Source of the DNA: Seriola aureovittata
Lineage: Eukaryota; Chordata; Actinopteri; Carangiformes; Carangidae
DNA length: 64,000 nt
Reading direction: 5' to 3'
Assembly (NCBI RefSeq): GCF_021018895.1
Contig: NC_079373.1
Span: 20,344,501 to 20,408,500 of the forward strand
Below are positions 61,380-64,000 of this stretch, in pieces. A model generated the notes under the pieces. It did no database searches and was not told the DNA's origin. It saw only the letters and a program-made list of their open reading frames with translations. Positions within the stretch are counted from its first letter, which is position 1. Each line of letters opens with the position of its first letter. Position numbers and translations under genes: made by a program.

Positions 61380-64000
61380 CACACACTGTGAAAGTATTGT
61401 ATAACCTGCCCTGGACTGACTCATACTAAACTGCTGCCCTGGCACTTCCCCTCAGAGCTCTGTGCTGCTGTAGTTCTGTCCTGTAGTCCCAGCAATGGCT
61501 CCCTTGACTTTCTCATACCTGCTCAGTTGCATTACTCCCCGAGTTCGTGTTCGTGTGTGTGTGGTGTGTGGTGTGTGTGTGTGTGTGGTGTGCTAATAGG
61601 CAATGTTGCAACCCTTGACCCTGCTTTGTCTGAAGTGTGATTAGTCAGCAGTAACAGTGTCCACCGTGTCTGGATGAGACGTCTTGTGGTATATGTTGTT
61701 TTCTTGTAGACTGTGCCCTTGTTTGAATATGAGGGGAATGCATCTTTTTCTCCTTGGGGTTTTTTTTTTATTTTTTTAGGTGGAATCTCTCAAGAGGAGG
61801 GAGAAAAAGGTGCATTCCCACGTATTTGACCAGGGCCTGTGCTTCTCTGTGGTTTTGTCCTGCTGGTTGTTGTCACTCATCAGACAGGAGATTGTGTGGA
61901 GTTTTGACATAAACATGAATAAACTGTACGTACACCAAACCTAACTGGCTGACAGGGGCGTCAACTCAAATCCAGCGTTGTTTTCAAACTGGATGCGGTG
62001 TGTCTGCAGAAGGACTTCTGCTTGCTGGTAGCTTGTAATTAGTTTTCTTTGTCTTGCTTGATCAAGGTATGAAGAACTCTTTTTTTTTTTTAGTTGAATA
62101 ACAGATTTTAAGGTGCATAGTTGCTTCGTCAGCGTGGTTGCCCTTGAGCCCTGCAGCGGGCACCAAATCTAAAGTCCGGATAAGTATGCCTGTACTCTGA
62201 GACTGCTAGTTTTTTCCTTTTAGTTTTCATCCCCTACTTGAGTGATTATCATACAAATACGGATTTATTGAGTGCTCCCTGGTAACAATTTATCTCATAA
62301 CCATATTTGCAGGATTTGGTGAAGCCATAAAATTTTCATGAGGACTCAGATCTGTCCAAAACAGATATTCTAAACTGCACTTTTTCTTTTTTTTTGTTCT
62401 CTGTGATAGTCCCTTGTAGTAATTATCTAGTATTACACTCTTGCAGCTCCTTCACCCCACAACCTGAGAACCTTGTCGGCCTCCTATTTGTGTCATGTAA
62501 TTATACATCATTTATTTATGTGTTTTTATCAAAGATCTGTCTCCCTTAGTTATCTCTATATTGTCCCCGAAGCTTGTTTTCCCCATTTTAAGTTATTTAT
62601 TTATTCATTTATTTCACAATTTGGGGGCTTTCTTTTAAAGTAGCATCTTCTATCTATGAACTTCCTTTTTTTTTCTTTTTTCTTTTTTTTTTTTAGAAAA
62701 TCTGTTTTGCGGGTGCTTATTAGAAAACTTTGCAAAATTTGCACTTTAGATGTAGCTTCACTTCAAAAGTCACCACATTGGAAACAAATTGAGCCAAGTG
62801 GTCGAAACATGTTGAAGTAGTGTTTACAAGGAGAAGCTGAAGCCTCTTTAAATAAGAGGCAATTATCTGTGTCTGTGAGGAGAGATATATTTCCTTGTGA
62901 TCAGTAATGGCTTTAATAATGGGATTAAATTCTTTAATAAACTGTCTTAAACACTGGGCACATGACTGCAAACATAACAGACATGCAGGGCTGTTGTCTA
63001 ATTGAAGATTATCTGAAGATGCAAGATGAAACAGGAGCATTATTTTTCCCTTTCTGTGCTCCAGGTTTTCTGTCTTCTCCTGTTTCGGTTTCCTATTTTT
63101 ACCCCTTTTTCCATCCCTCACACCACAGAGATGATCTCTCCCACCTCCTCTCTCTAGGTGATTTGTCTTCTCCCTATCACAGTGCTCCTGCCCTCTTTTG
63201 ATTTTCTCCTCAATGTTCTTTCTTCCCCACACCCCTCTTCCCCCTCCTCGCCCTTCTCCTTTCGCCCTCCTCCCACACCCTGTGTCCTCTAACCTTTCTG
63301 CGCTCTCCAACACCTCTGCTATTCCGCCTGTATTATTTCCACCATTCTGTCTCTCTCTCTCTCTCTCTCATTCTCTCTCTTTCTCTCTTGCCCACCAATG
63401 CCCCCATCTTCATCACTCCCTCACACTCTTTCCCTCTGTCTTGTGGAAGTTGAGCCCTTTGTGGGGATGCCACGCCGAAGACCCCTCTCCTTCTGCCCCT
63501 GCTGTTCCCCTGAAGGTAACGTAACCCTCGCCGCCTCTGTTGACGGTTGTGGCGGGTTACCATGGCAACCGTAAGGATTTCCAGAACCGGGTTACCCTCC
63601 CCAGCCCCTCCCTCCCCCCCATCCTCCTCTTCCTCTTCCTGTCCTCACTGTTTGTGTGTGATCAGGCTCAGTAGATTTCCCCAGAATCTTCCCAAAACTC
63701 AGTGAAGTACTACTTTACTTTTACAAGTAAATGTTGGTAAAAGCCCAAAGTGATTTTCGTCCACTGCATCAGAACGCATGCTGTTACAGTTATATGTCAG
63801 TTGGTCATTTTGTTTGTTCTTGTTTACCATGGCAGTACACAGTAATTTATTTTATCTGCGAGTTTGGCTTGAGCTGCTACACTATAATCTCCCCCAGCCA
63901 AACAGAGCTGCTGTTGTTACTGTAAACTCTAATATACTAGAGTCTTGGCTCCAATGGCGTGGGAGTTCCAGGCCTGAACAGGTAGTTTTGGGATTATATA
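24253..64000 (+). CDS. mical3: mical3 gene, coding part, 3'-incomplete (41 exons called plus 4 in the bMERB region)
   Basis: This gene encodes MICAL3, a flavoprotein monooxygenase. By family knowledge it oxidises methionines of F-actin, disassembles filaments, and acts with Rab6/Rab8 and ELKS in exocytic vesicle fusion and in cytokinesis. The spliced frame gives, in order: an FAD monooxygenase (about residues 1-490) with GAGPCG (98-103), the DG motif (228-229) and the GD motif (402-403); a CH domain (about 521-630); a basic patch GKRRK; a LIM domain; a long acidic and Ser/Pro-rich region; and the start of bMERB ([20 protein letters not shown]). MICAL3 rather than MICAL1/2 is called from [19 protein letters not shown], from the motif [20 protein letters not shown], and from the very long acidic linker. 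Exon phases join without a break from c1 to c41. The gene is cut off at the right edge: the rest of bMERB, the stop codon and the 3' UTR are missing. With every called exon included, c1-c41 code for about 2399 residues; the human reference protein is about 2000 as I recall. The assignment to mical3 is very secure; the inclusion of each cassette exon is not. Confidence 0.97.
24677..24970. mobile_element. MITE-like element with 15-bp terminal inverted repeats
   Basis: The left end GCGTTTACACCTGGT (24677-24691) is the exact reverse complement of the right end ACCAGGTGTAAACGC (24956-24970). A 12-bp internal copy, GCGTTTACACCT, lies at 24816-24827. About 294 bp, no coding capacity, in the first coding intron. 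Looks like a non-autonomous DNA transposon; the family is uncertain, though the GTTTACACCTGGCATTAA wording is familiar in fish. Confidence 0.65.
25451..25658 (+). CDS. mical3: mical3 exon c2: FAD-binding GxGxxG
   Basis: Begins [16 protein letters not shown]: the dinucleotide-binding beta-alpha-beta fold with GAGPCG at residues 98-103 and the acidic residue that ends strand 2 in LLEKRD. It also contains the MICAL signature [20 protein letters not shown]. The acceptor is tttctag and the donor is ATCA|GTGAGT (phase 1). Confidence 0.97.
25828..25944 (+). CDS. mical3: mical3 exon c3: monooxygenase domain
   Basis: Phase 1 to phase 1, 117 nt. Reads [20 protein letters not shown], then [19 protein letters not shown]. 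The acceptor is attgcag and the donor is GAAC|GTGAGT. The strand order and wording match the MICAL monooxygenase core. Confidence 0.96.
26068..26169 (+). CDS. mical3: mical3 exon c4: DG motif, followed by a GC donor
   Basis: 102 nt, phase 1 to 1. Contains [16 protein letters not shown]; the DG motif at residues 228-229 contacts FAD and NADPH in class A flavin hydroxylases. The only donor that keeps the frame is CCAG|GCAAGT, so the intron at 26170-26928 is a GC-AG intron. Confidence 0.93.
26380..26446 (+). repeat. (TG)n / (TGCG)n imperfect microsatellite
   Basis: TG units mixed with CGTG units, inside the GC-AG intron of mical3. Confidence 0.9.
26929..27084 (+). CDS. mical3: mical3 exon c5: monooxygenase domain
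   Basis: 156 nt, phase 1 to 1. Reads [20 protein letters not shown], then [20 protein letters not shown], a near-invariant MICAL stretch. The acceptor is taatccccag. The donor ACAG|GTCTGC is fairly weak, but the next exon continues the conserved ATGIDLEN. Confidence 0.96.
27536..27636 (+). CDS. mical3: mical3 exon c6: monooxygenase domain
   Basis: 101 nt, phase 1 to 0. Reads [20 protein letters not shown], then [13 protein letters not shown]. The acceptor is tctttttag and the donor is CAT|GTGAGT. It is followed by a (TG)n tract at 27659 in the intron. Confidence 0.96.
27637..29511 (+). other. mical3: mical3 intron 6
   Basis: Contains a (TG)n tract at its start and an A15 stretch near 28472; nothing coding is seen. 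Confidence 0.85.
27659..27718 (+). repeat. (TG)n / (CGTGTG)n microsatellite
   Basis: Starts 22 bp after the c6 donor. A TG run close to a 5' splice site can influence splicing in vertebrates; here this is only a possibility. Confidence 0.92.
29512..29769 (+). CDS. mical3: mical3 exon c7: monooxygenase domain, GD motif
   Basis: 258 nt, phase 0, 86 residues. It runs from [15 protein letters not shown] through [20 protein letters not shown] to [12 protein letters not shown]. The GD motif (residues 402-403) binds the ribityl/pyrophosphate part of FAD. The acceptor is ctgctgtag and the donor is GAG|GTGAGA. Confidence 0.97.
29914..30029 (+). CDS. mical3: mical3 exon c8: monooxygenase domain end
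   Basis: 116 nt, phase 0 to 2. Reads [20 protein letters not shown], then [18 protein letters not shown], the conserved FAD-proximal loop after the GD motif. The acceptor is ttgtctccag and the donor is AGAG|GTGAGG. Confidence 0.97.
30443..30569 (+). CDS. mical3: mical3 exon c9: C-terminal part of monooxygenase domain
   Basis: 127 nt, phase 2 to 0. Reads [20 protein letters not shown], then [20 protein letters not shown], a conserved helix and extended stretch closing the flavin domain. The acceptor is tgtcctttag and the donor is CAG|GTGAGA. Confidence 0.96.
30745..30838 (+). CDS. mical3: mical3 exon c10: linker between FAD and CH domains
   Basis: 94 nt, phase 0 to 1. Codes [20 protein letters not shown], then [11 protein letters not shown], the less conserved linker. 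The acceptor is acgttgcag. The donor AATG|GTTTGT is weak but gives the expected NESVARSS junction with the next exon. Confidence 0.92.
31561..31708 (+). CDS. mical3: mical3 exon c11: calponin-homology domain, first half
   Basis: 148 nt, phase 1 to 2. Reads [16 protein letters not shown], then [20 protein letters not shown] and RYRPDLI. The [17 protein letters not shown] core is the diagnostic CH-domain helix. The single CH domain in MICALs contributes to actin handling or autoinhibition rather than binding F-actin strongly by itself. Confidence 0.97.
31709..32787 (+). other. mical3: mical3 intron 11
   Basis: Holds a C/G-rich patch followed by (CA)n near 32020-32062. A 149-codon minus-strand open frame (32170-32619) shows no recognisable domain. 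Confidence 0.8.
32788..32984 (+). CDS. mical3: mical3 exon c12: calponin-homology domain, second half
   Basis: 197 nt, phase 2 to 1. Reads [20 protein letters not shown], then [18 protein letters not shown] and [20 protein letters not shown]. It completes the CH fold. The acceptor is cgccctcag and the donor is GGAG|GTGAGA. Confidence 0.97.
33170..33288 (+). CDS. mical3: mical3 exon c13: post-CH linker
   Basis: 119 nt, phase 1 to 0. Reads [20 protein letters not shown], then [17 protein letters not shown]. The helical EEKAALIAS and [11 protein letters not shown] pieces are conserved in MICAL3; the end is basic. It is separated from c14 by a 95-bp intron. Confidence 0.94.
33384..33446 (+). CDS. 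mical3: mical3 exon c14: basic NLS-like patch, tandem acceptor
   Basis: 63 nt, phase 0, 21 residues: [20 protein letters not shown] then D. The GKRRK patch resembles the monopartite nuclear signal noted in this region of MICAL2/3. The acceptor is a cagcag tandem (33378-33383), so one glutamine can be added or left out. The donor is GAT|GTGAGT. Confidence 0.92.
33590..33766 (+). CDS. mical3: mical3 exon c15: linker with [11 protein letters not shown] motif
   Basis: 177 nt, phase 0, 59 residues. Contains [14 protein letters not shown], then [20 protein letters not shown] and [10 protein letters not shown], as in MICAL3. The short helix [10 protein letters not shown] resembles helices repeated in c20, c22 and c24. 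In the human reference isoform, as I recall it, this exon is followed directly by the LIM exon (c25). Confidence 0.94.
34758..34859 (+). CDS. mical3: mical3 exon c16: cassette exon, proline-rich (phase 0)
   Basis: 102 nt, 34 residues, phase 0 to 0. Reads [20 protein letters not shown], then [14 protein letters not shown]. The acceptor is ttggccgcaaag after a pyrimidine stretch; the donor is AAG|GTAAAG. It is open in the c15 frame and coding-like, but absent from the MICAL3 reference isoform as I remember it, so a cassette exon is inferred. Confidence 0.65.
35202..35285 (+). CDS. mical3: mical3 exon c17: cassette exon, Gln/Arg-rich (phase 0)
   Basis: 84 nt, 28 residues, phase 0 to 0: [20 protein letters not shown], then TLPNRREQ. 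A very good acceptor (cttctcctgtcctggttcag) and a GTACGC donor. Likely a short basic helix. Function unknown; alternative splicing inferred from frame neutrality. Confidence 0.65.
35286..37148 (+). other. mical3: mical3 intron between cassette exons c17 and c18
   Basis: AT-rich, with a poly-C run near 36320 and a poly-T run near 36415. No further exon is recognised. Confidence 0.6.
37149..37259 (+). CDS. mical3: mical3 exon c18: candidate cassette exon, Ser-rich (phase 0)
   Basis: 111 nt, 37 residues, phase 0 to 0: [20 protein letters not shown], then [17 protein letters not shown]. The acceptor is gttcatctctcaag and the donor is GAG|GTGACA. A serine-rich, probably phosphorylated linker. Two other frames are also partly open here, so the call rests on splice signals and the shared phase. 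Confidence 0.55.
37769..37831 (+). CDS. mical3: mical3 exon c19: candidate cassette exon, acidic/Tyr (phase 0)
   Basis: 63 nt, 21 residues, phase 0 to 0: [20 protein letters not shown] then G. The acceptor is atttctgccttcaag. The donor GGG|GTAGAG is weak. The paired tyrosines in an acidic setting look like a kinase site (inference). It reads smoothly into c20. Confidence 0.5.
38050..38166 (+). CDS. mical3: mical3 exon c20: cassette exon, first IQER helix (phase 0)
   Basis: 117 nt, 39 residues, phase 0 to 0: [17 protein letters not shown], then [20 protein letters not shown]. The acceptor is cttggcag and the donor is AAG|GTGAAC. The helix [16 protein letters not shown] is matched by [16 protein letters not shown] in c22, so c20 and c22 are probably duplicates. 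Confidence 0.72.
38306..38410 (+). CDS. mical3: mical3 exon c21: cassette exon, first PKKKPSR-EQW unit (phase 0)
   Basis: 105 nt, 35 residues, phase 0 to 0: [19 protein letters not shown], then a Ser/Pro tail ending SSPDSSRK. The acceptor is ttctccgcggag and the donor is AAG|GTTAGG. Closely related to c23, which begins [17 protein letters not shown], with a similar acceptor (cgtggag). Function unknown. Confidence 0.75.
38806..38919 (+). CDS. mical3: mical3 exon c22: cassette exon, second IQER helix (phase 0)
   Basis: 114 nt, 38 residues, phase 0 to 0: [18 protein letters not shown], then [21 protein letters not shown] strong acceptor (tttttctctgcag) and a CAG|GTGAAA donor. Paralogous to c20. 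Confidence 0.75.
39985..40086 (+). CDS. mical3: mical3 exon c23: cassette exon, second PKKKPSR-EQW unit (phase 0)
   Basis: 102 nt, 34 residues, phase 0 to 0: [20 protein letters not shown], then [14 protein letters not shown]. The acceptor is ccctctttcgtggag and the donor is CAG|GTAGTC. Paralogous to c21: both have an invariant PKKKPSR and EQW followed by a Ser/Pro tail. The frame stays open past the donor to a stop at 40249-40251, so an extended terminal exon is possible but not supported otherwise. Confidence 0.72.
40254..40290 (+). repeat. C15A22 homopolymer pair
   Basis: 15 C followed directly by 22 A. An unusual homopolymer junction, also a place where assembly errors are likely. Confidence 0.9.
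41377..41484 (+). CDS. mical3: mical3 exon c24: [16 protein letters not shown] exon (phase 0)
   Basis: 108 nt, 36 residues, phase 0 to 0: [20 protein letters not shown], then [16 protein letters not shown]. This segment just before the LIM domain is recognisable in MICAL-family isoforms (MICAL2 and some MICAL3), so it is the best supported cassette of the array. The acceptor is cgctgttaatag and the donor is TTG|GTAAGC. Confidence 0.85.
41941..42127 (+). CDS. mical3: mical3 exon c25: LIM domain, first part
   Basis: 187 nt, phase 0 to 1. Starts [20 protein letters not shown] and gives the first zinc finger (CFFC, then FFHRSC) and the start of the second (CDYC). The LIM domain of MICALs mediates protein contacts and autoinhibition. 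The acceptor is tctttccacag and the donor is GATG|GTAAGG. Confidence 0.97.
42940..43034 (+). CDS. mical3: mical3 exon c26: LIM domain, end
   Basis: 95 nt, phase 1 to 0. Reads [20 protein letters not shown], then [12 protein letters not shown]. The FYCKPHYC residues complete the second zinc site. The acceptor is tatcctgcag and the donor is AAG|GTACCT. Confidence 0.97.
43282..43375 (+). CDS. mical3: mical3 exon c27: post-LIM linker
   Basis: 94 nt, phase 0 to 1: [20 protein letters not shown], then [12 protein letters not shown] low-conservation linker; it joins c28 in frame to give the expected [19 protein letters not shown]. The donor is TCAG|GTACCC. The same frame stays open past this donor (see the alternative C-terminus at 43376). 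Confidence 0.85.
43376..43581 (+). CDS. mical3: Candidate alternative C-terminus of mical3: Cys-rich hydrophobic tail
   Basis: Reading on from c27 without splicing, or from an internal acceptor ending gtggcag at 43405, the frame stays open to a TAG at 43579-43581. It codes a basic stretch ([11 protein letters not shown]), then [20 protein letters not shown] followed by NLL and the stop. The last 43 codons before the stop have about 80 per cent G or C at the third position, and composition turns pyrimidine/AT-rich just after it, which is typical of real coding sequence. If used, it gives a short FAD-CH-LIM isoform with a tail-anchor-like, possibly palmitoylated end. No transcript evidence is available here; intron read-through by chance is the alternative. 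Confidence 0.5.
43582..45967 (+). other. mical3: mical3 intron 27, or 3' UTR of the short isoform
   Basis: AT-rich and noncoding. It carries AATAAA-type hexamers (for example near 45145 and 45446) that could serve the alternative C-terminus ending at 43581. Confidence 0.5.
45968..46163 (+). CDS. mical3: mical3 exon c28: conserved [17 protein letters not shown] segment
   Basis: 196 nt, phase 1 to 2: [20 protein letters not shown], then [20 protein letters not shown] and [14 protein letters not shown]. Strongly MICAL3-like. The acceptor is ggggtctcag and the donor is CCAG|GTAGGA. Confidence 0.96.
46209..46236 (+). repeat. Poly-A tract
   Basis: About 28 A residues in the intron after c28. Confidence 0.9.
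46525..46850. repeat. Possible GATTAATCG-type repeat, diverged
   Basis: Carries ccattaatcgttttgttaat and aacgattaaaaatgtcaacg near one end and gaatcgaaaacctaac with caattgaaaaaataaac at the other. It may be another copy of the element at 18875 or an unrelated AT-rich element; orientation not resolved. Confidence 0.35.
47057..47361 (+). CDS. mical3: mical3 exon c29: Glu/Asp-rich exon
   Basis: 305 nt, phase 2 to 1. Starts [20 protein letters not shown], then [20 protein letters not shown], and ends in a long Glu/Asp run coded mainly by GAG, GAA and GAT. This is the acidic region of MICAL3. The run is a coding repeat prone to length variation. The acceptor is ttctccgacag and the donor is GATG|GTAAAT. 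Confidence 0.95.
47675..47755 (+). CDS. mical3: mical3 exon c30: [14 protein letters not shown] exon
   Basis: 81 nt, phase 1 to 1, 27 residues: [20 protein letters not shown], then LTDEEDV. The acceptor is ctgctggcag and the donor is GTTG|GTACAT. The W-rich motif looks conserved rather than random. Frame neutral, so skipping would not shift the frame. Confidence 0.8.
48292..48325 (+). repeat. (TTC)n trinucleotide repeat
   Basis: About 11 TTC units in a pyrimidine-rich intron upstream of c31. Confidence 0.93.
48446..48607 (+). CDS. mical3: mical3 exon c31: central linker
   Basis: 162 nt, phase 1 to 1: [20 protein letters not shown], then [14 protein letters not shown] and a Ser/Gln-rich tail. 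It resembles the QRLQQVMHAADPLEIQ stretch of human MICAL3 after its acidic run. The acceptor is ccctcatttag and the donor is ACAG|GTAACC. Confidence 0.85.
49064..49126 (+). CDS. mical3: mical3 exon c32: candidate small exon (phase 1)
   Basis: 63 nt, phase 1 to 1: [20 protein letters not shown] then G. The acceptor is ggtttgaacgtag, with a modest pyrimidine tract, and the donor is GGAG|GTAGCT. Called because phase, length and an amphipathic coding-like peptide all agree; recognition in relatives is uncertain. Confidence 0.55.
50348..50422 (+). CDS. mical3: mical3 exon c33: acidic linker
   Basis: 75 nt, phase 1 to 1: [20 protein letters not shown], then TEMDQ. It matches in character the acidic EEDVDSEPAEIEG stretch of human MICAL3. 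The acceptor is gttgcgccag and the donor is CAGG|GTAAGC. Confidence 0.85.
50577..50690 (+). CDS. mical3: mical3 exon c34: acidic linker
   Basis: 114 nt, phase 1 to 1: [20 protein letters not shown], then [18 protein letters not shown]. The acceptor is aaattccag and the donor is ATTG|GTAAAC. An intrinsically disordered linker. Confidence 0.82.
50785..50864 (+). CDS. mical3: mical3 exon c35: linker before the large exon
   Basis: 80 nt, phase 1 to 0: [20 protein letters not shown], then SPGPETH. The acceptor is tgttccttcag and the donor is CAC|GTGAGA. It is followed by an intron of only 82 bp (50865-50946). Confidence 0.82.
50947..52996 (+). CDS. mical3: mical3 exon c36: large central exon, Ser/Pro-rich with basic C-terminal blocks
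   Basis: 2050 nt, phase 0 to 1, about 683 residues with no stop; the largest exon. It opens [20 protein letters not shown], then a run of SPxKSPV-like units. Conserved MICAL3 landmarks follow: [103 protein letters not shown] and [20 protein letters not shown]. This disordered region is the MICAL3-specific scaffold between the LIM and bMERB domains and carries many SP/TP sites. The acceptor is cttttccag and the donor is TCAG|GTGAGA, followed by an 83-bp intron. Weakly spliced read-through would add [11 protein letters not shown] and stop at 53032-53034. Confidence 0.98.
53080..53174 (+). CDS. mical3: mical3 exon c37: [16 protein letters not shown] segment
   Basis: 95 nt, phase 1 to 0: [20 protein letters not shown], then [13 protein letters not shown] conserved MICAL3 acidic/phosphorylatable motif just before the bMERB region. 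The acceptor is cacgatacag and the donor is GAT|GTGAGT. Confidence 0.95.
53760..53939 (+). CDS. mical3: mical3 exon c38: charged coiled-coil cassette exon (phase 0)
   Basis: 180 nt, 60 residues, phase 0 to 0. Begins [20 protein letters not shown], then an almost purely Lys/Glu/Arg helix ([20 protein letters not shown]) ending KDNDE. The acceptor is cttccactcccag and the donor is GAG|GTATTG. It would put a long single helix just ahead of bMERB. Absent from the human reference isoform as I recall it, so an alternative exon is inferred. Confidence 0.75.
55045..55095 (+). CDS. mical3: mical3 exon c39: small cassette exon [15 protein letters not shown] (phase 0)
   Basis: 51 nt, 17 residues, phase 0 to 0: [17 protein letters not shown]. 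The acceptor is gtcttccccaag and the donor is AAG|GTAGTA. The [12 protein letters not shown] wording looks like a conserved MICAL-family insert. The splice sites are moderate and skipping keeps the frame. Confidence 0.7.
55892..55999 (+). CDS. mical3: mical3 exon c40: start of bMERB domain
   Basis: 108 nt, phase 0, 36 residues: [20 protein letters not shown], then [16 protein letters not shown]. This is the first helix of the bivalent Mical/EHBP Rab-binding (bMERB) coiled coil, which binds active Rab8, Rab10, Rab35 and relatives. The acceptor is cgtctaccag and the donor is CAG|GTACCT. Confidence 0.97.
57487..57580 (+). CDS. mical3: mical3 exon c41: bMERB domain, continued
   Basis: 94 nt, phase 0 to 1: [20 protein letters not shown], then [11 protein letters not shown]. 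It continues the first bMERB helix. In the human reference protein, as I recall it, the next residues are GMGKKDDPKLMQEW; no such exon is visible in the remaining 6.4 kb, so it lies beyond the window. Confidence 0.97.
58477..58527 (+). CDS. mical3: Candidate cassette exon c42 in bMERB (phase 1)
   Basis: 51 nt, phase 1 to 1, 17 residues. Joined to c41 it reads [17 protein letters not shown]. The acceptor is ctactctcttaaag after a pyrimidine-rich stretch and the donor is TCAG|GTATTA. The sequence is rather AT-rich, so a chance match to frame and phase is possible. Confidence 0.4.
59512..59556 (+). repeat. (TG)n microsatellite upstream of c43
   Basis: Imperfect TG run about 60 bp before the acceptor of cassette exon c43. 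Confidence 0.92.
59613..59663 (+). CDS. mical3: mical3 exon c43: cassette exon [16 protein letters not shown] (phase 1)
   Basis: 51 nt, phase 1 to 1, 17 residues: [17 protein letters not shown]. The acceptor is ccctgtcattgtag and the donor is GGCG|GTATGT. The peptide is clearly coding-like and would sit inside the first bMERB hairpin, between VEKALRGEA and the downstream GMGKKDDP of the reference isoform. It would therefore change the Rab-binding coiled coil rather than the frame. Confidence 0.7.
59784..59833 (+). repeat. (GGCT)n tetranucleotide repeat
   Basis: About 12 imperfect GGCT units with ACT/ATT variants. Confidence 0.9.
60753..60990 (+). mobile_element. tRNA-derived SINE with A and B boxes
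   Basis: Starts gggggcgccccagtggctc, with an A-box-like tggctcacttagtagagtgc (from 60767) and a B box GGTTCGATTC (60822-60831), 55 bp from the A box. Then ctttgctgtgtgtcatcccc, a (TC)n tract and a CTGATGTAATAAAA tail. This is the layout of common fish tRNA SINEs. Not a functional tRNA: no cloverleaf or 3' CCA-end match. Confidence 0.75.
61301..61386 (+). repeat. (AC)n microsatellite
   Basis: About 40 AC units with one ACAA interruption and a final CTC break, downstream of c43. Confidence 0.97.
61780..61809 (+). CDS. mical3: Candidate 30-nt microexon c44 (phase 1)
   Basis: A very long T-rich tract ends in tttttttag at 61779, followed by 30 nt and a modest donor (AAAG|GTGCAT). In phase 1 it adds GISQEEGEK plus a split glycine codon; in phase 0 it would read [10 protein letters not shown]. 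Frame neutral either way. Support is limited to the acceptor and the length. Confidence 0.3.
63450..63515 (+). CDS. mical3: Candidate cassette exon c45, Arg/Cys-rich (phase 1)
   Basis: 66 nt, phase 1 to 1, 22 residues: [20 protein letters not shown], then PE. The acceptor is ccctctgtcttgtggaag and the donor is GAAG|GTAACG. It has coding-like GC-rich third positions and two Cys pairs (CPCC), but lies in a strongly pyrimidine-rich stretch that could produce spurious acceptors. Confidence 0.45.
63556..63569 (+). promoter_or_regulatory. RFX X-box palindrome GTTACCATGGCAAC
   Basis: Near-perfect inverted half-sites (GTTACC and GGCAAC around the central AT), one base from the GTTGCCATGGCAAC ideal. 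Regulatory factor X proteins bind such sites in promoters and enhancers. It lies 41 bp after candidate exon c45. Confidence 0.6.

Larger units (their letters stand above)
59664..63449 (+). other. mical3: mical3 intronic DNA within the bMERB-coding region
   Basis: Contains C/T homopolymers, the (GGCT)n repeat, the tRNA-SINE, the (AC)n tract and long pyrimidine stretches. Only the candidate microexon at 61780 stands out as possibly coding. Confidence 0.6.

Noticed and set aside
61227..61445. Minus-strand frame with a CVCVCV run
   Set aside because: Artefact of the (AC)n microsatellite.
62720..63313. Minus-strand open frame of 197 codons
   Set aside because: Its N-terminal half is the complement of a pyrimidine-rich tract (Arg/Gly/Glu/Lys-rich) and the rest is unlike any known protein; composition artefact.
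1..64000. CRISPR arrays, operons, insertion sequences, rRNA genes or viral genes
   Set aside because: None seen; the window is vertebrate genomic DNA with spliced genes.

Overview
The window looks like vertebrate, almost certainly teleost (probably percomorph), genomic DNA. The evidence is long AT-rich noncoding stretches, canonical GT-AG introns from 82 bp to several kb, abundant (CA)n/(CT)n microsatellites, and degenerate interspersed repeats of types common in fish genomes. I recognised one protein-coding gene, on the + strand: mical3 (microtubule-associated monooxygenase, calponin homology and LIM domain containing 3). I cannot decide between the a and b fish paralogues from sequence alone. 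There is no sign of a prokaryotic or viral gene system.

Layout. Positions 1-24124 are noncoding: upstream DNA, two candidate CpG/CCAAT-bearing promoter plus 5' UTR exon regions (about 4.48-4.72 kb and 7.40-7.86 kb), repeats, and a probable long 5' UTR intron. Translation starts at 24253. Coding exons c1-c10 (24253-30838) give the FAD monooxygenase domain. c11-c12 (31561-32984) give the calponin-homology domain. c13-c15 (33170-33766) give a basic linker. c16-c24 (34758-41484) form an array of nine phase-0 exons, each a multiple of three, absent from the human reference isoform as I remember it. c25-c26 (41941-43034) give the LIM domain. c27-c37 (43282-53174) give an acidic, Ser/Pro-rich central region that includes a 2050-nt exon. 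c38-c39 are cassette exons. c40-c41 (55892-57580) begin the C-terminal bMERB coiled coil that binds Rab GTPases. After c41 come one well supported and three candidate phase-1 cassette exons (58477-63515). The rest of bMERB and the stop codon lie beyond the window.

How the parts should work together: the FAD domain oxidises actin methionines, the CH and LIM domains regulate and target it, and bMERB docks the protein on Rab8-family vesicles. The main novelty is modularity. There are several blocks of frame-neutral exons, including a duplicated exon pair between the CH and LIM domains. There is also an open reading frame running past c27 that would end a short isoform in a cysteine-rich hydrophobic tail.

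Exons were called by reading frame, splice signals and family resemblance recalled from memory. No alignment, transcript or database search was run.
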